From positions 363,115-427,114 of the forward strand of contig JACQWY010000022.1 in NCBI GenBank assembly GCA_016209015.1: a stretch of DNA of 64,000 bases, read 5' to 3'. The notes under the pieces were generated by a model that worked only from the letters and a program-made list of their open reading frames with translations, did no database searches and was not told the origin of the DNA. The DNA is from Gammaproteobacteria bacterium. Lineage in GTDB: Bacteria > Pseudomonadota > Gammaproteobacteria > Ga0077536. Both the position numbers and the translations under genes were made by a program. This document shows, piece by piece, positions 8,035-16,916 of the stretch (the first letter of the stretch is position 1; every line of letters begins with the position of its first letter).

Positions 8035-9057
8035 GTGAAGATAGCTTTCATGCCCGATACCCATTTCGGGAAATACGATCAGGCCGAGGCGCCCGATCGC
8101 GACGCCGTTGCCGACGCCATGCAGCATTGTCTGCAGGAAGCCGAGCTCGCCGAGCGCGTCGGCTTCGACGGCGTCTGGGTGCCGGAGCGCCATCAGCGTC
8201 CCGAGACCTGGTGGCCGAACACCGTGACGCTGCTCGCCGCGATCGCCGCGCGCACGAGCCGCGTGCAGATCGCGCCGACCGTCATCCAGCCCACGTTCCA
8301 CCATCCGGTCCACCTCGCCGAACAGCTCGCGAACATCGACTCGCTGTCGCGCGGCCGTCTCGTGTTCGGCGCAGGCGTCGGCTATCACCAGGATTACTTC
8401 CGGCATTTCGGCGTGCCCTTCGAGCAGCGCGGCAAGCGCTTCGAGGAGACGCTCGAGGTGATCGAGGGCTGCTGGACGCAGGAGGAGTTCAATTACCGGG
8501 GCAGGTTCTTCCAGTACGAAGGCGTGCGCCTGTCGCCGAAGCCGTATCAGAAGCCGCGCCCGCCGATCTGGATCGGCGCGTTCGCCGACAAGGCGCTCGA
8601 GCGCGCGCTGAAATGGGACGGCTGGTGCCTGTGGTTCCCGCCGAACGTGAAGGATCTGAAGCCTCAGGTCGAAGCCATGCGCGAGAAGGCCTACAAGCTC
8701 GGCAAGAAGGACTGGACGTTCGCGATGGCGCTCGAAGGCTGGATCGGCGACGAGCCGGACATCCGCGAGAAGCACGGTCATCGCTGGGTGCGCGAGTGGA
8801 GCTTCTACGCCGAGAAGGGACTCTCCCCGGATGCCACACCCGCGAACATGCTCTCGGCGATCGAGGACATGTTCCTGTGCCTCGGCAACAAGCAGAAATG
8901 GGCGGACCGTCTCGGCGAGCTGAAGGAGCAGATCAATCCCGACTGGGTGTGCATCCGCACCCGCAATCCCGTGAACGAAGGGCATTACTATCCCTCGTTC
9001 CAGGAGAGCCTGGAAGTCGTCGAACGTTTCGGCGAGATCCTGCCCGGCGCGCGATAG
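8035..9057 (+). CDS. LLM class (luciferase-like) flavin-dependent oxidoreductase
   Basis: 340 residues from a GTG preceded by GAGGAGAGG. A single (beta/alpha)8 luciferase-like domain shows AERVGFDGVWVPERH near residues 40-55, the family segment LSRGRLVFGAGVGY near residues 105-118, and RPPIWIGAFADKALERA in the second half. Such enzymes use FMNH2 or F420 to oxygenate or reduce organic substrates. It is alone between the GntR gene and a repeat-rich gap, and its proximity to the ketone carboxylase operon suggests a role in the same catabolism, for example Baeyer-Villiger-type or other monooxygenation. That role is inference only. Confidence 0.85.
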   Translation: MKIAFMPDTHFGKYDQAEAPDRDAVADAMQHCLQEAELAERVGFDGVWVPERHQRPETWWPNTVTLLAAIAARTSRVQIAPTVIQPTFHHPVHLAEQLANIDSLSRGRLVFGAGVGYHQDYFRHFGVPFEQRGKRFEETLEVIEGCWTQEEFNYRGRFFQYEGVRLSPKPYQKPRPPIWIGAFADKALERALKWDGWCLWFPPNVKDLKPQVEAMREKAYKLGKKDWTFAMALEGWIGDEPDIREKHGHRWVREWSFYAEKGLSPDATPANMLSAIEDMFLCLGNKQKWADRLGELKEQINPDWVCIRTRNPVNEGHYYPSFQESLEVVERFGEILPGAR

Positions 9058-9240
9058 GCGAGGGAAGGGGGCAGATGCGGGTGGTAGAGGGGTCAGATGC
9101 GGGTGGGTAACTCGCGCAGCGAGTTATCCACGCGGGTCTGACCCCGACTTCCAGAGTGCCGAGTTATCCATGCGGGTCTGACCCCGCCTTCCAGAGCGCG
9201 AACCAAAGGGATCTTCTTTCCGACGAAGCCGTCAAAGACG

Positions 9241-9270
9241 CGATCGATGCGCCTCCTGCATCGGCACATC
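9241..9270. repeat. CGATCGATGC-hairpin repeat, copy 1
   Basis: CGATGC and GCATCG pair around loop GCCTCCT; the segment GGCACATC follows. Near-identical copies lie at 9449-9480 and 22060-22089. Confidence 0.6.
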
Positions 9271-9448
9271 GTATGAGTCCTCGGAGGTCCGATTAGCGCC
9301 TGCGTAATCGGACGTCAAGCTCATTCGATCACCGGATGATCACGCGCCGCCCGAGGATCTGAACGTCCGATTACGTCTTCGGCTACGGACCTACGCGAGC
9401 TTCCAGAGTGCCTGAACGAAGAGATCGCGAACCAGACCCCCAGCCCCG

Positions 9449-9480
9449 CGATCGATGCGCCTCCTGCGTCGGCACATCCT
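9449..9480. repeat. CGATCGATGC-hairpin repeat, copy 2
   Basis: Same element as at 9241. One arm base differs (GCGTCG), giving a G-T wobble in the stem. Confidence 0.6.
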
Positions 9481-9537
9481 CTGAGAGCTCCGGACGCGGG
9501 CACTCCACCACGGCAGAGCACCCGCGCGAGCAGCCGC

Positions 9538-12500
9538 TCAACCGAACACGCAGTCCGCCGCGGTGAAGTGGTTCGCGGCGAGTCCGACGAGCACGATCTC
9601 GTTGCCGTTCCATTGCACGTCGGTATCCGTTCCGACCTGCGTGACGGCGAGATTCGCGAAGCCCGCGATGCCGCTGCCGTGGAAGTCGAGCTTGTCCGAG
9701 CCGTCCTGGAAGTCGGTGATCGTGTCCTTGCCCCAGAGCGCCGCGGCGAACGCGAAGACGTCCGCGCCTTGTCCGCCGCTCAGCGTGTCCGCGCCCGCCC
9801 CGCCGTTCAGGACATCGCCGCCGCCGCCGCCCTGCAGGGTGTCCGCGCCCGCCGTGCCGATGAGCGTGTCGTCGCCGCCGCCGCCGTTGACGAGGATCTT
9901 GCCGAGGAAGCTGACGGCGCTGAAGTCGAGCGCGTTCGCCTGCCAGTCGCCGACGATGCGGACCGCGCCCGTGGCGCCCGTCGCATCGATCGCTTCGATG
10001 CCGTTCGCGGCGCCGAACGCCGTGAGGCCGATGTCGACGTTCGGGCCGAAGGCCTTGATCGTGTCCGTGCCCGTGCCGCCCTGGTAGCTGTCGTAGCCTT
10101 CGAAGCCCGAGGCCGAGGTGCCGGTTACTTTGAACACGTCGTTGCCGATGCCGCCGTCCAGCACGTCGTCGTCCTTGCCGCCGATGAGCGTGTCGTTGCC
10201 GGCGCCGCTCCTCAGCGTCTGACTGCCCCAGCCGGTGCAGTCGAGGACGTCGTTGCCGGTGCTGCCGGTGATGACGTCGTTCCCGCCGCCGCCGAAGACG
10301 GTGACGCTGCCGAGGAGCTTCACGCTGCTGAAGTCGAGCGTGTTCGCCTGCCAGTCACCGACGACGCGCACCGCGCCCGTCGCGCCGGTCGCGTCGATCA
10401 CCTCGATGCCGTTCGCGGCGCCGAACGAGGTGAGGCCGATGTCGACTTTCGTGCCGAAGGCCTTGATCGTGTCCGTGCCCGCGCCGCCCTGGTATTTGTC
10501 GTAGTCCTCGAAGCCCGAGGCCAGCGAGCCCGTGACCTTGAAGACGTCGTTGCCGTAGCCGCCGTCGAGCGTGTCGAGGCCCTTGCCGGCGATGATGACG
10601 TCGTCGCCGTAGCCGCCCTTGAGCGTCTGATTGCCCCAGCCCGTGCTGTCGATCACGTCGTTGCCGTACGTCCCGGTGATCACGTCGTCGCCGCCGCTGC
10701 CGTAGATCGTGATCGCGCCGTTGAACTTCGTCGCGCTGAAGTCCAACACGTTCGCCTGCCAGTCACCGACGATGCGCACCGCGCCCGCCGCCTGCGTCGC
10801 GTCGAAGAACTCGACGCCGTTCTCGGCGCTGAACGCCGTGATGCCGATGTCGACGGCGCCGCCGGTTGCACGGATGATGTCGAGACCCGCGCCGCCGAGG
10901 CAGGTGTCGTAGTCCTCGAAGTTCTTCGCGAGCGTGCCGCTCACCAGGAAGGTGTCGAAGCCGTCGCCGCCCATCAGCACGTCCGTGCCGAAGCCGCCGA
11001 CGAGCACGTCGTTGCCGGCACCGCCCTTCAAGGTCTGGTTGCCCCAGCCGCCGCCTTCGATGCGATCGCTGCCGGCGGTGCCGGTGATCACGTCGTCGCC
11101 GCCGACGCCGTTGATGGTGATCCCACCGACGAACGCCGTCGCGCTGAAATCGAGCATGTTCGCCGTCCAGTCACCGACGATGCGCACGGTCCCGGTCGCG
11201 CCGCTCGCGTCGATACGCTCGATCCCATTCTGCGGACCGAACGCCAGCATGCCGATGTCGACCGCGCCGCCGACCGCGGCGATCACGTCCATGCCCGCGC
11301 CGCCGGTATAGCTGTCGAAACCGCCGAAGTCCTTCGCGAACGTGCCGCTCACCTCGAAGCGATCGTCGCCCGCCCCGCCGTCGAGGACATCGTCGCCGCA
11401 ATCCGCGACGATCACGTCGTTGCCGGCGCCGCCCCGGATCGTCTGATCGCCCCAGCCGCCGCCGAGGATGCGATCGGCGCCGCCGGTGCCGGTGATGTCG
11501 TCGTCGCCGCCGCCGCCGTCGATGACGAAGCTGCCGAGGAGCGCGACGTTGCTGAAGTCGAGCGTGTTCGCCTGCCAGTCGCCGCTCAGCGTCACGACGC
11601 CGATCGCGGCGCTGGCGTCGATGGTCTCGATGCCGTTCGTCGCGGTGAAGCCCGCGAGGCCGAGTTGGACGTCGATGCCCGTGATGATGATCGCGTCGTT
11701 GCCGGTGCCGCCGTCGTAGCTGTCGAAGCCCGTCGTCCACACGCAGCCGTCACCCGCGACGCGGAACACGTCGTTGCCCTCGCCGCCGGACAGCGTGTCG
11801 TCGCCGCTGTCGCCGTAGATGAGGTCGTTGCCCGCCTCGCCGTAGATCGTGTCGTCGCCCCAGTTGCCGTAGACGAGATCGTCGCCGGCGCCGGCGTGCA
11901 CGACGTCGTTGCCGCCGAGCGCGTCGATCTGTTCGTCGCGGGCATCGTCGGTGACGAGGTTGTCGCTGTCGTCGCCGTAGCGGATCACGGCCTCGTTGTA
12001 GAAATAGTTGAGCCAGGTGGCGAGATCCCCGAGCGTCGCATTCTCGTTGCCGTCCTCGTTCAACACGCGGCCGTTCTCGATCTGGAACGCGAGGTGGTAG
12101 ATGCCGTCGGCGACGGTGTTGACGAGGTTCTCGCCGAGATGGTCCGTGCTCGCGCCGTCGTTCTGCACGAGGTGGTAGCCGGTCTCGTAAGTGTCCTCGT
12201 CGTCGCCGTGGAGCGCCGTCCAGGTGTCGAGACGTGCGCTGTCCGCGCGCAGCCAGGTGTTCAGCGTCACGATGTCGTCGCTGGTTATCCACTTGTCCGC
12301 GGTCACACCGGTCGCGGCGATGGCGTCGACGACCAGGTGATTCAGGGCATCGGCACACGCCGCGCCCGCGTCGATGTCGGCGGCGCTCGTCCAGGTCGCG
12401 AGCCCGCTGTCGACTTTGATCGTGTCGACGATGCGGTCGAGTCCCGTGCCCGTCGTCGACTGGTCGACGAGGAAGTAGTTGAGCCAGTCGGCGACTTTGG

Positions 12501-13449
12501 CGATGCGCGCGTTCGCGTTGCCGTCCTCGTTCAGAAGGCGGTCGTTCACGATCGGGAAGGCGAGGTGGTAGAGGCCGTCCGCGACGGTGTCGACGAGGTT
12601 GCGGCCGAAGTAGGTCGTGCTCGCACCGTCCCCCTGCACGAGATGGAAACCGGTCTCGCAACCGCTCTCGTCGTCGCCGTGCAGCGCAGTCCACTGCGCG
12701 AGCCGCGTCTGATCGGCGCGCAGCCAGGCGTTCAGCGTCGTGACGTCGGTGCTGGTGAACCAGTTGTCCGTGGCGACGCCGGTCTTCGCGATCGCGGCGT
12801 TCAGCATCACGTTCAAGGCATTGGCCGCATCCGCGCCGGCCGCGATCTGGCTGTCCGGCAGTTGACAGGCGAGGCCTTCGTCCGCCATCACGAGATCCGT
12901 GATGCGGTCGAGCCCGGTCTGCGTCGTCGAATGATCCGTGTAGAACTCGGTGAGCCAGGCCGCGACGTCGGCGACGCTCGCATTCGGATTGCCGTCCTCG
13001 TTCAGGAACTGGCCGTCGCAGATCTCGAAGCCCAGGTGATAGACGCCGTCGGCGACGGTGTCGACGAGATTGTCGCCGCGGTATTCCGTGTCCGCGCCGT
13101 CGTTCTGCACATGATGGAAGCCCGTCGCGACGCCGTCTTCGTCGTCGCCGTGGAGATCCGTCCACTGCGTGAGACAGTTCGCGCGCAGCCAGCCGTTCAT
13201 CGCGACGACCTCGGCGAGGGTGAAGACGCCGTCCTCGTCTGCGCCCGTGACGTGGGCGGCTTCGAGGATCAGCGTGTTGAGCGCGTTCGCGGCCACCGCG
13301 CCCGTGACGATCTCCGGCGCATCGTTCGCGCCCGCGAGTCCGGGGTCGGTCTGGATGACGGCGACGAACTGATCGAGGCCGGTGTGGGTGGTGGGGGAGA
13401 AAGGAGTCGTCAACAGCGAGTAGACGCTGTTCTCATAGCTGGTACACAT
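9538..13449 (-). CDS. RTX-type calcium-binding secreted protein with two arrays of tandem repeats
   Basis: 1303 residues from the ATG at 13449, which follows AGAGGA; an upstream ATG in the same frame gives an unlikely leader. Residues about 23-493 are three tandem units of exactly 157 residues, each with WTALHGDDE-like, TGFHLVQNDGA-like and LNEDGN-like segments. I recall related units in large bacterial RTX peroxidase proteins, but no peroxidase domain is present. RTX nonapeptides (GGxGxDxxx) follow, then five units of exactly 136 residues, each with a GDWQAN-x-LDFS core and RTX motifs. The C-terminus (DKLDFHGSG, then VLVGLAANHF) has the type I secretion signal style. There is no Sec signal. 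It is divergent from a complete type I secretion system, its likely exporter. Adhesin or matrix functions are possible. Confidence 0.85.
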   Translation of the reverse strand: MCTSYENSVYSLLTTPFSPTTHTGLDQFVAVIQTDPGLAGANDAPEIVTGAVAANALNTLILEAAHVTGADEDGVFTLAEVVAMNGWLRANCLTQWTDLHGDDEDGVATGFHHVQNDGADTEYRGDNLVDTVADGVYHLGFEICDGQFLNEDGNPNASVADVAAWLTEFYTDHSTTQTGLDRITDLVMADEGLACQLPDSQIAAGADAANALNVMLNAAIAKTGVATDNWFTSTDVTTLNAWLRADQTRLAQWTALHGDDESGCETGFHLVQGDGASTTYFGRNLVDTVADGLYHLAFPIVNDRLLNEDGNANARIAKVADWLNYFLVDQSTTGTGLDRIVDTIKVDSGLATWTSAADIDAGAACADALNHLVVDAIAATGVTADKWITSDDIVTLNTWLRADSARLDTWTALHGDDEDTYETGYHLVQNDGASTDHLGENLVNTVADGIYHLAFQIENGRVLNEDGNENATLGDLATWLNYFYNEAVIRYGDDSDNLVTDDARDEQIDALGGNDVVHAGAGDDLVYGNWGDDTIYGEAGNDLIYGDSGDDTLSGGEGNDVFRVAGDGCVWTTGFDSYDGGTGNDAIIITGIDVQLGLAGFTATNGIETIDASAAIGVVTLSGDWQANTLDFSNVALLGSFVIDGGGGDDDITGTGGADRILGGGWGDQTIRGGAGNDVIVADCGDDVLDGGAGDDRFEVSGTFAKDFGGFDSYTGGAGMDVIAAVGGAVDIGMLAFGPQNGIERIDASGATGTVRIVGDWTANMLDFSATAFVGGITINGVGGDDVITGTAGSDRIEGGGWGNQTLKGGAGNDVLVGGFGTDVLMGGDGFDTFLVSGTLAKNFEDYDTCLGGAGLDIIRATGGAVDIGITAFSAENGVEFFDATQAAGAVRIVGDWQANVLDFSATKFNGAITIYGSGGDDVITGTYGNDVIDSTGWGNQTLKGGYGDDVIIAGKGLDTLDGGYGNDVFKVTGSLASGFEDYDKYQGGAGTDTIKAFGTKVDIGLTSFGAANGIEVIDATGATGAVRVVGDWQANTLDFSSVKLLGSVTVFGGGGNDVITGSTGNDVLDCTGWGSQTLRSGAGNDTLIGGKDDDVLDGGIGNDVFKVTGTSASGFEGYDSYQGGTGTDTIKAFGPNVDIGLTAFGAANGIEAIDATGATGAVRIVGDWQANALDFSAVSFLGKILVNGGGGDDTLIGTAGADTLQGGGGGDVLNGGAGADTLSGGQGADVFAFAAALWGKDTITDFQDGSDKLDFHGSGIAGFANLAVTQVGTDTDVQWNGNEIVLVGLAANHFTAADCVFG
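9690..11730 (-). repeat. Five tandem 408-bp coding repeats in the RTX gene
   Basis: The anchor CTGAA of the LDFS-coding segment recurs at 9920, 10328, 10736, 11144 and 11552. The steps are exactly 408 bp (136 codons), with sequence divergence but no length change. Limits are approximate. Confidence 0.85.
11971..13383 (-). repeat. Three tandem 471-bp coding repeats in the RTX gene
   Basis: The anchor CGTCGCCGTG recurs at 12201, 12672 and 13143, steps of exactly 471 bp (157 codons). Each unit encodes the HGDDE, TGFH and LNEDGN segments. Confidence 0.85.
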
Positions 13450-13803
13450 CCGTTTGTCCTCTGTGCTCTCGAGAGCCGGATCCCCGGTAGTCCATGCGCA
13501 CCCCATCGTGCCCGGGTGCGACGCGCTCTTGCCTGTGAGCGCGCCGCGGATCCGCCTCGTGGTCGGATTGTTCGTCTGTTCGCCACCGTCTGCAGCGACG
13601 GTCGGACTGAGCTTAGGTGCGTTGTGTCGGCTTGCAAAGTCGTGAAGCCCGACGCGCGTTCCGGTTTGTAACCGGTGTCTCAGAAGTTGCGGTCGCGTCG
13701 GAATCGTGATCGCGCTACGGTGTTCGACACCAGAGCAGGGGGCCGCGGGTGCGACGCCCGCACCCAGGACGGGCTCGGGGACGAGGGACAACCGGCTACA
13801 GGC
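13450..13803. promoter_or_regulatory. Divergent regulatory region between RTX gene and type I secretion operon
   Basis: 354 bp without a gene, with both flanking genes reading outward. A short perfect hairpin, CCGGTT-TGT-AACCGG (13661-13675), could be an operator. I cannot assign clear -35 and -10 boxes for either direction. Co-regulation of cargo and exporter from this region is inferred from the layout. Confidence 0.45.
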
Positions 13804-15573
13804 ATGGCGGCTTCAGGGAACGATCGATCACACCCGCAGGACGGTGAGCTGCGCCGGGCGTCAGCCGCCTGCGGCAGCGCATTCCGGCATGCCGGCGCAT
13901 TCAGCCTCGTCGTGAACGTGCTGCTCCTCGCGCCCTCGCTCTACATGCTCGCCGTCTACGATCGCGTGCTCGCCGCCGGCAGCGCGGACACGCTCCTCAT
14001 GCTGACGCTGATCGTCGCCTACGTGTTCGCGATCATGGGCGGACTCGAATGGGCGCGCGGCCGCCTCCTCGTCGCGGCGAGTCAGCGCTTCGAGCATCTG
14101 CTCGGCTCACGCGTCTTCCAGGCCGTGTTCGAACGTGCGCTCGCGAGCGACGGGCGGGTCGCTTCGGCGCGACCACTCGACGATCTGCGCGAGCTGCGCC
14201 AGTTCCTCACCGGGCAGGCGCTGTTCGCGTGCTTCGACGCACCGTGGCTGCCGATCTATCTCGCCGTGCTGTTCCTGTTCCATCCCTGGTTCGGTCTCGC
14301 CGGCACGGCGTGCGCCGTGATCCTCGTCGCGGCAGCGCTCGCGAACGAGGCCATGACGCGGCGCGATCTCGCCGCGGCGAACCGTGAAGCGCTCGAAGCC
14401 GCCCAGTACACGCAGCGCAATCTGCGCAATGCCGAGGCCATCGCCGTCATGGGCATGCTGCCGCGCGTGGAGGAGCGCTGGGGGCGCCGCCAGCAGGCGA
14501 TGCTCGCGGCGCAGACGCGGGCGAGCGCGCGCGCCGGTGCGGTCGCGGCGTTCGTGAAGACCTTCCGCATGCTCGTGCAGTCGCTCGCGCTCGGCCTCGG
14601 CGCCTGGCTCGCGCTGCGTCGCGAGATCTCGCCGGGCATGGTGATCGCGGGCTCGATCCTGCTCGGCCGCGCGCTCGCGCCGATCGACCTGCTCGTCGCC
14701 GGCTGGCGCGGATTCGGGGCCGCGCGCGAGGCCTGGCGGCGTCTCGACGAACTGCTCGCGGCGGTGCCCGCGGCGCGGACGCCGATGCCGCTGCCGGCGC
14801 CGGCCGGACACCTCGCGCTGGAGGACGTCGTCGTCGCGCCGGACGAGGCGGGCCCGCCGATCCTGAAGGGCGTGAGCCTCGAGATCGCCGCCGGCACGTG
14901 CTGCGCGATCATCGGCGCGAGCGGCGCGGGCAAGTCGACGCTGTTGCGCACGCTGCTCGGACTCCACGTGCCGGCACGCGGCAGCGTGCGGCTCGACGGC
15001 GCGGACCTCGCAACCTGGGATCGCGCCGCGCTCGGCGATCATCTGGGCTACGTGCCCCAGGACGTCGAGCTCCTCGACGGGACGATCGCGGAGAACATCG
15101 CGCGCTTCGGCACGGTCGATGCGGACCGGGTCGTCGCCGCCGCGCAGGCAGCCGGCGTCCACGACCTGATCCTCCGCTTCCCGCGCGGCTACGACACGCC
15201 GCTCGTCGCGGGGGCGACGAACCTCTCGGCCGGTCAGCAGCAGCGGATCGCGATCGCCCGCGCGCTGTACGGCGAGCCGGCGATCCTCGCGCTCGACGAG
15301 CCGAATTCGAATCTCGACGACGCGGGCGAGCAGGCCTTGATGGCGACGCTGCTGAAATCGAAGCGTGCCGGCCGCACGGTCGTGCTCGTCACGCACCGGC
15401 CGCAGTTGCTGAACGTCGCCGATCGCATCGCGGTGCTCGCCGACGGCCGGATCGCGCTCGAAGGCACGCGCGAGGCCGTGCGCGCCGCGCTCACCGAACG
15501 CATGGCGCAACTGCGCGGCGGCAACGGGCGTCTCGCCGGTGCGCCGGCGCCCGTCGAGAAGGTGCGCGCGTGA
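13804..15573 (+). CDS. Type I secretion system ABC transporter (permease/ATPase)
   Basis: 589 residues when started at the ATG at 13804, which leaves a short polar leader before the first membrane helix; the frame is open further upstream from 13675. An N-terminal six-helix membrane domain (from about residue 30) is followed by a nucleotide-binding domain with Walker A GASGAGKST at 371-379, the signature LSAGQQQR from 474, and Walker B ILALDEP near 497. Length and layout match PrtD/HasD-type exporters, without a C39 peptidase domain. It is first of three genes (ABC, HlyD, TolC), coupled to the next by a GTGA overlap. Likely substrate: the divergent RTX protein. Confidence 0.92.
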   Translation: MAASGNDRSHPQDGELRRASAACGSAFRHAGAFSLVVNVLLLAPSLYMLAVYDRVLAAGSADTLLMLTLIVAYVFAIMGGLEWARGRLLVAASQRFEHLLGSRVFQAVFERALASDGRVASARPLDDLRELRQFLTGQALFACFDAPWLPIYLAVLFLFHPWFGLAGTACAVILVAAALANEAMTRRDLAAANREALEAAQYTQRNLRNAEAIAVMGMLPRVEERWGRRQQAMLAAQTRASARAGAVAAFVKTFRMLVQSLALGLGAWLALRREISPGMVIAGSILLGRALAPIDLLVAGWRGFGAAREAWRRLDELLAAVPAARTPMPLPAPAGHLALEDVVVAPDEAGPPILKGVSLEIAAGTCCAIIGASGAGKSTLLRTLLGLHVPARGSVRLDGADLATWDRAALGDHLGYVPQDVELLDGTIAENIARFGTVDADRVVAAAQAAGVHDLILRFPRGYDTPLVAGATNLSAGQQQRIAIARALYGEPAILALDEPNSNLDDAGEQALMATLLKSKRAGRTVVLVTHRPQLLNVADRIAVLADGRIALEGTREAVRAALTERMAQLRGGNGRLAGAPAPVEKVRA

Positions 15574-16913
15574 ACGCGATCGCGGAAGCGATGTGGCGCG
15601 AGGCGGGGAGCGATTCGGGGCGCGCCGAACGGCGTGCCCGGCGCCTCGGCTGGGCTCTCGCCCTCGTCGGCGTCGTCGGCGGGGGCGTGTGGTCGGGATT
15701 CGCGCCGCTCGGGAGCGCGGCACTCGCGCCGGGCGTCGTCGCGGTCGCCGGCCATCGCAAGACCGTGCAGCATCTCGAGGGCGGGATCGTGCGCGAAATC
15801 GCCGTTCAGGACGGCCGGCGCGTCGCGCGCGGCGATCTCCTCCTCGCGCTCGATCCGACCGCACCGCAGACCGAGCTCGAGCTCGTGCGCGGCGAGCTGT
15901 TCGCGGCGCTCGCGCGCCAGGGCCGGCTCGTCGCGCAGCGCGATGCATTGCCGGCGGTGGTCCATGCGGATCGCCTCGTCGCCGCGCGCGATCGTGATGC
16001 GCGTGCTGCCGGGGCGATGGCGGCTCAGGACCGCCTCTTCGCGGCGCGGCGCAGCGCGCTCGACGGCGAGGCCGCGCTCTACCGGCGGCAGATCGAGCAG
16101 CTCCAGGCCCAGATCGCCGGTTTCGCGGCGCAGAAGGCGGGACGCGATCGCCTCGTCGAGTCCTACGGCGAGGAGGTCCGCGATTTCACGATCCTGCTCG
16201 AGGAGGGCTATGCGGAGAAGCAGAAGGTCCGCGAGCTCGAGCGCAATCGTGCGCAGCAGCTCGGGCAGCAGGGCGAGCTCGCCGCGAATATCGCGGCGGC
16301 ACGCCTGAAGATCGGCGAGCTGGAGCTGAAGACACTGCAATTGCAGAAGGATTTCCAGCGCGAGGTCGCGACGGAGCTCGGTGAAGTCGATGCGAAGGTC
16401 GCGGCGCTCACGGAGCGGCTCGGGCTCCTCGAGGACACGCTGCGCCGCACCGAGGTGCGCGCGCCGGAGGCGGGGATGGTGCTCGGGCTCGCGGTGCACA
16501 CCGTCGGCGCCGTGCTGCCGGCGGGGGCCCGCATCCTCGACATCGTGCCCGAGGACGGCGCGCTCGTCGTCGAGGCGCAGGTTGCGCCGCAGGACATCGA
16601 TCGTGTGCACGCGGGTCTGCGCGCCGAAGTGCGCTTCACGGCGTTCAAGCGCCGCGAGACGCCGCGCCTCGAGGGTGAGCTCGTCGACGTCTCGGCGGAC
16701 CGCCTGATCGACGAGGGGACGGAGCACCGGCCGTATTACCTCGCACGCGTCGCGGTCGACGCCGCGGCGCTGCGCGCGCTGGCCGCGCGCCACCTCGATC
16801 TGAAACCCGGCATGCCGGCCGAGATCCTGATCGACACGGGCTCGCGCACGCTGCTGCAATATCTCACCCAGCCGCTCGGCGACGTGCTGGCGCGCTCGCT
16901 CATCGAGGACTGA
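15570..16913 (+). CDS. HlyD family type I secretion periplasmic adaptor
   Basis: 447 residues from a GTG at 15570 whose GTGA overlaps the stop of the ABC gene. One membrane helix at about residues 27-45 is followed by the biotinyl-lipoyl-like half motif HLEGGIVREI. A long coiled-coil hairpin rich in Glu, Gln and Arg lies around residues 95-270, then the returning lipoyl half (RAPEAGMVLG) and a C-terminal beta domain. This is the standard architecture of PrtE/HlyD adaptors bridging the inner-membrane exporter to the TolC channel. The frame is open far upstream, but that part is antisense-like shadow of the ABC gene. Confidence 0.92.
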   Translation: MNAIAEAMWREAGSDSGRAERRARRLGWALALVGVVGGGVWSGFAPLGSAALAPGVVAVAGHRKTVQHLEGGIVREIAVQDGRRVARGDLLLALDPTAPQTELELVRGELFAALARQGRLVAQRDALPAVVHADRLVAARDRDARAAGAMAAQDRLFAARRSALDGEAALYRRQIEQLQAQIAGFAAQKAGRDRLVESYGEEVRDFTILLEEGYAEKQKVRELERNRAQQLGQQGELAANIAAARLKIGELELKTLQLQKDFQREVATELGEVDAKVAALTERLGLLEDTLRRTEVRAPEAGMVLGLAVHTVGAVLPAGARILDIVPEDGALVVEAQVAPQDIDRVHAGLRAEVRFTAFKRRETPRLEGELVDVSADRLIDEGTEHRPYYLARVAVDAAALRALAARHLDLKPGMPAEILIDTGSRTLLQYLTQPLGDVLARSLIED

Positions 16914-16916
16914 CGC

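Larger units (their letters stand above)
9058..9537. repeat. Repeat-rich intergenic region with REP-like palindromes
   Basis: 480 bp without a gene. It holds a 57-nt imperfect palindrome (9089-9145) bounded by GGGGTCAGA and TCTGACCCC with an inner TAACTCGC/GCGAGTTA stem. A second TCTGACCCC lies at about 9177-9185. A 9-bp hairpin GTCCGATTA/TAATCGGAC occupies 9287-9313, with a degenerate partner at 9365-9390. Two copies of a CGATCGATGC-type element sit at 9241-9270 and 9449-9480, and CTTCCAGAG segments occur three times. This looks like layered, decaying REP-type sequence rather than coding DNA. Confidence 0.65.

Noticed and set aside
9538..13449. The RTX protein being a peroxidase
   Set aside because: Only the accessory-type repeats are present; I see no heme peroxidase domain or catalytic histidine motif.
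9568..13671. A 1367-residue open frame on the plus strand opposite the RTX gene
   Set aside because: It mirrors the RTX repeats (biased codons keep the opposite frame open) and has no secretion signal, domain or ribosome site.
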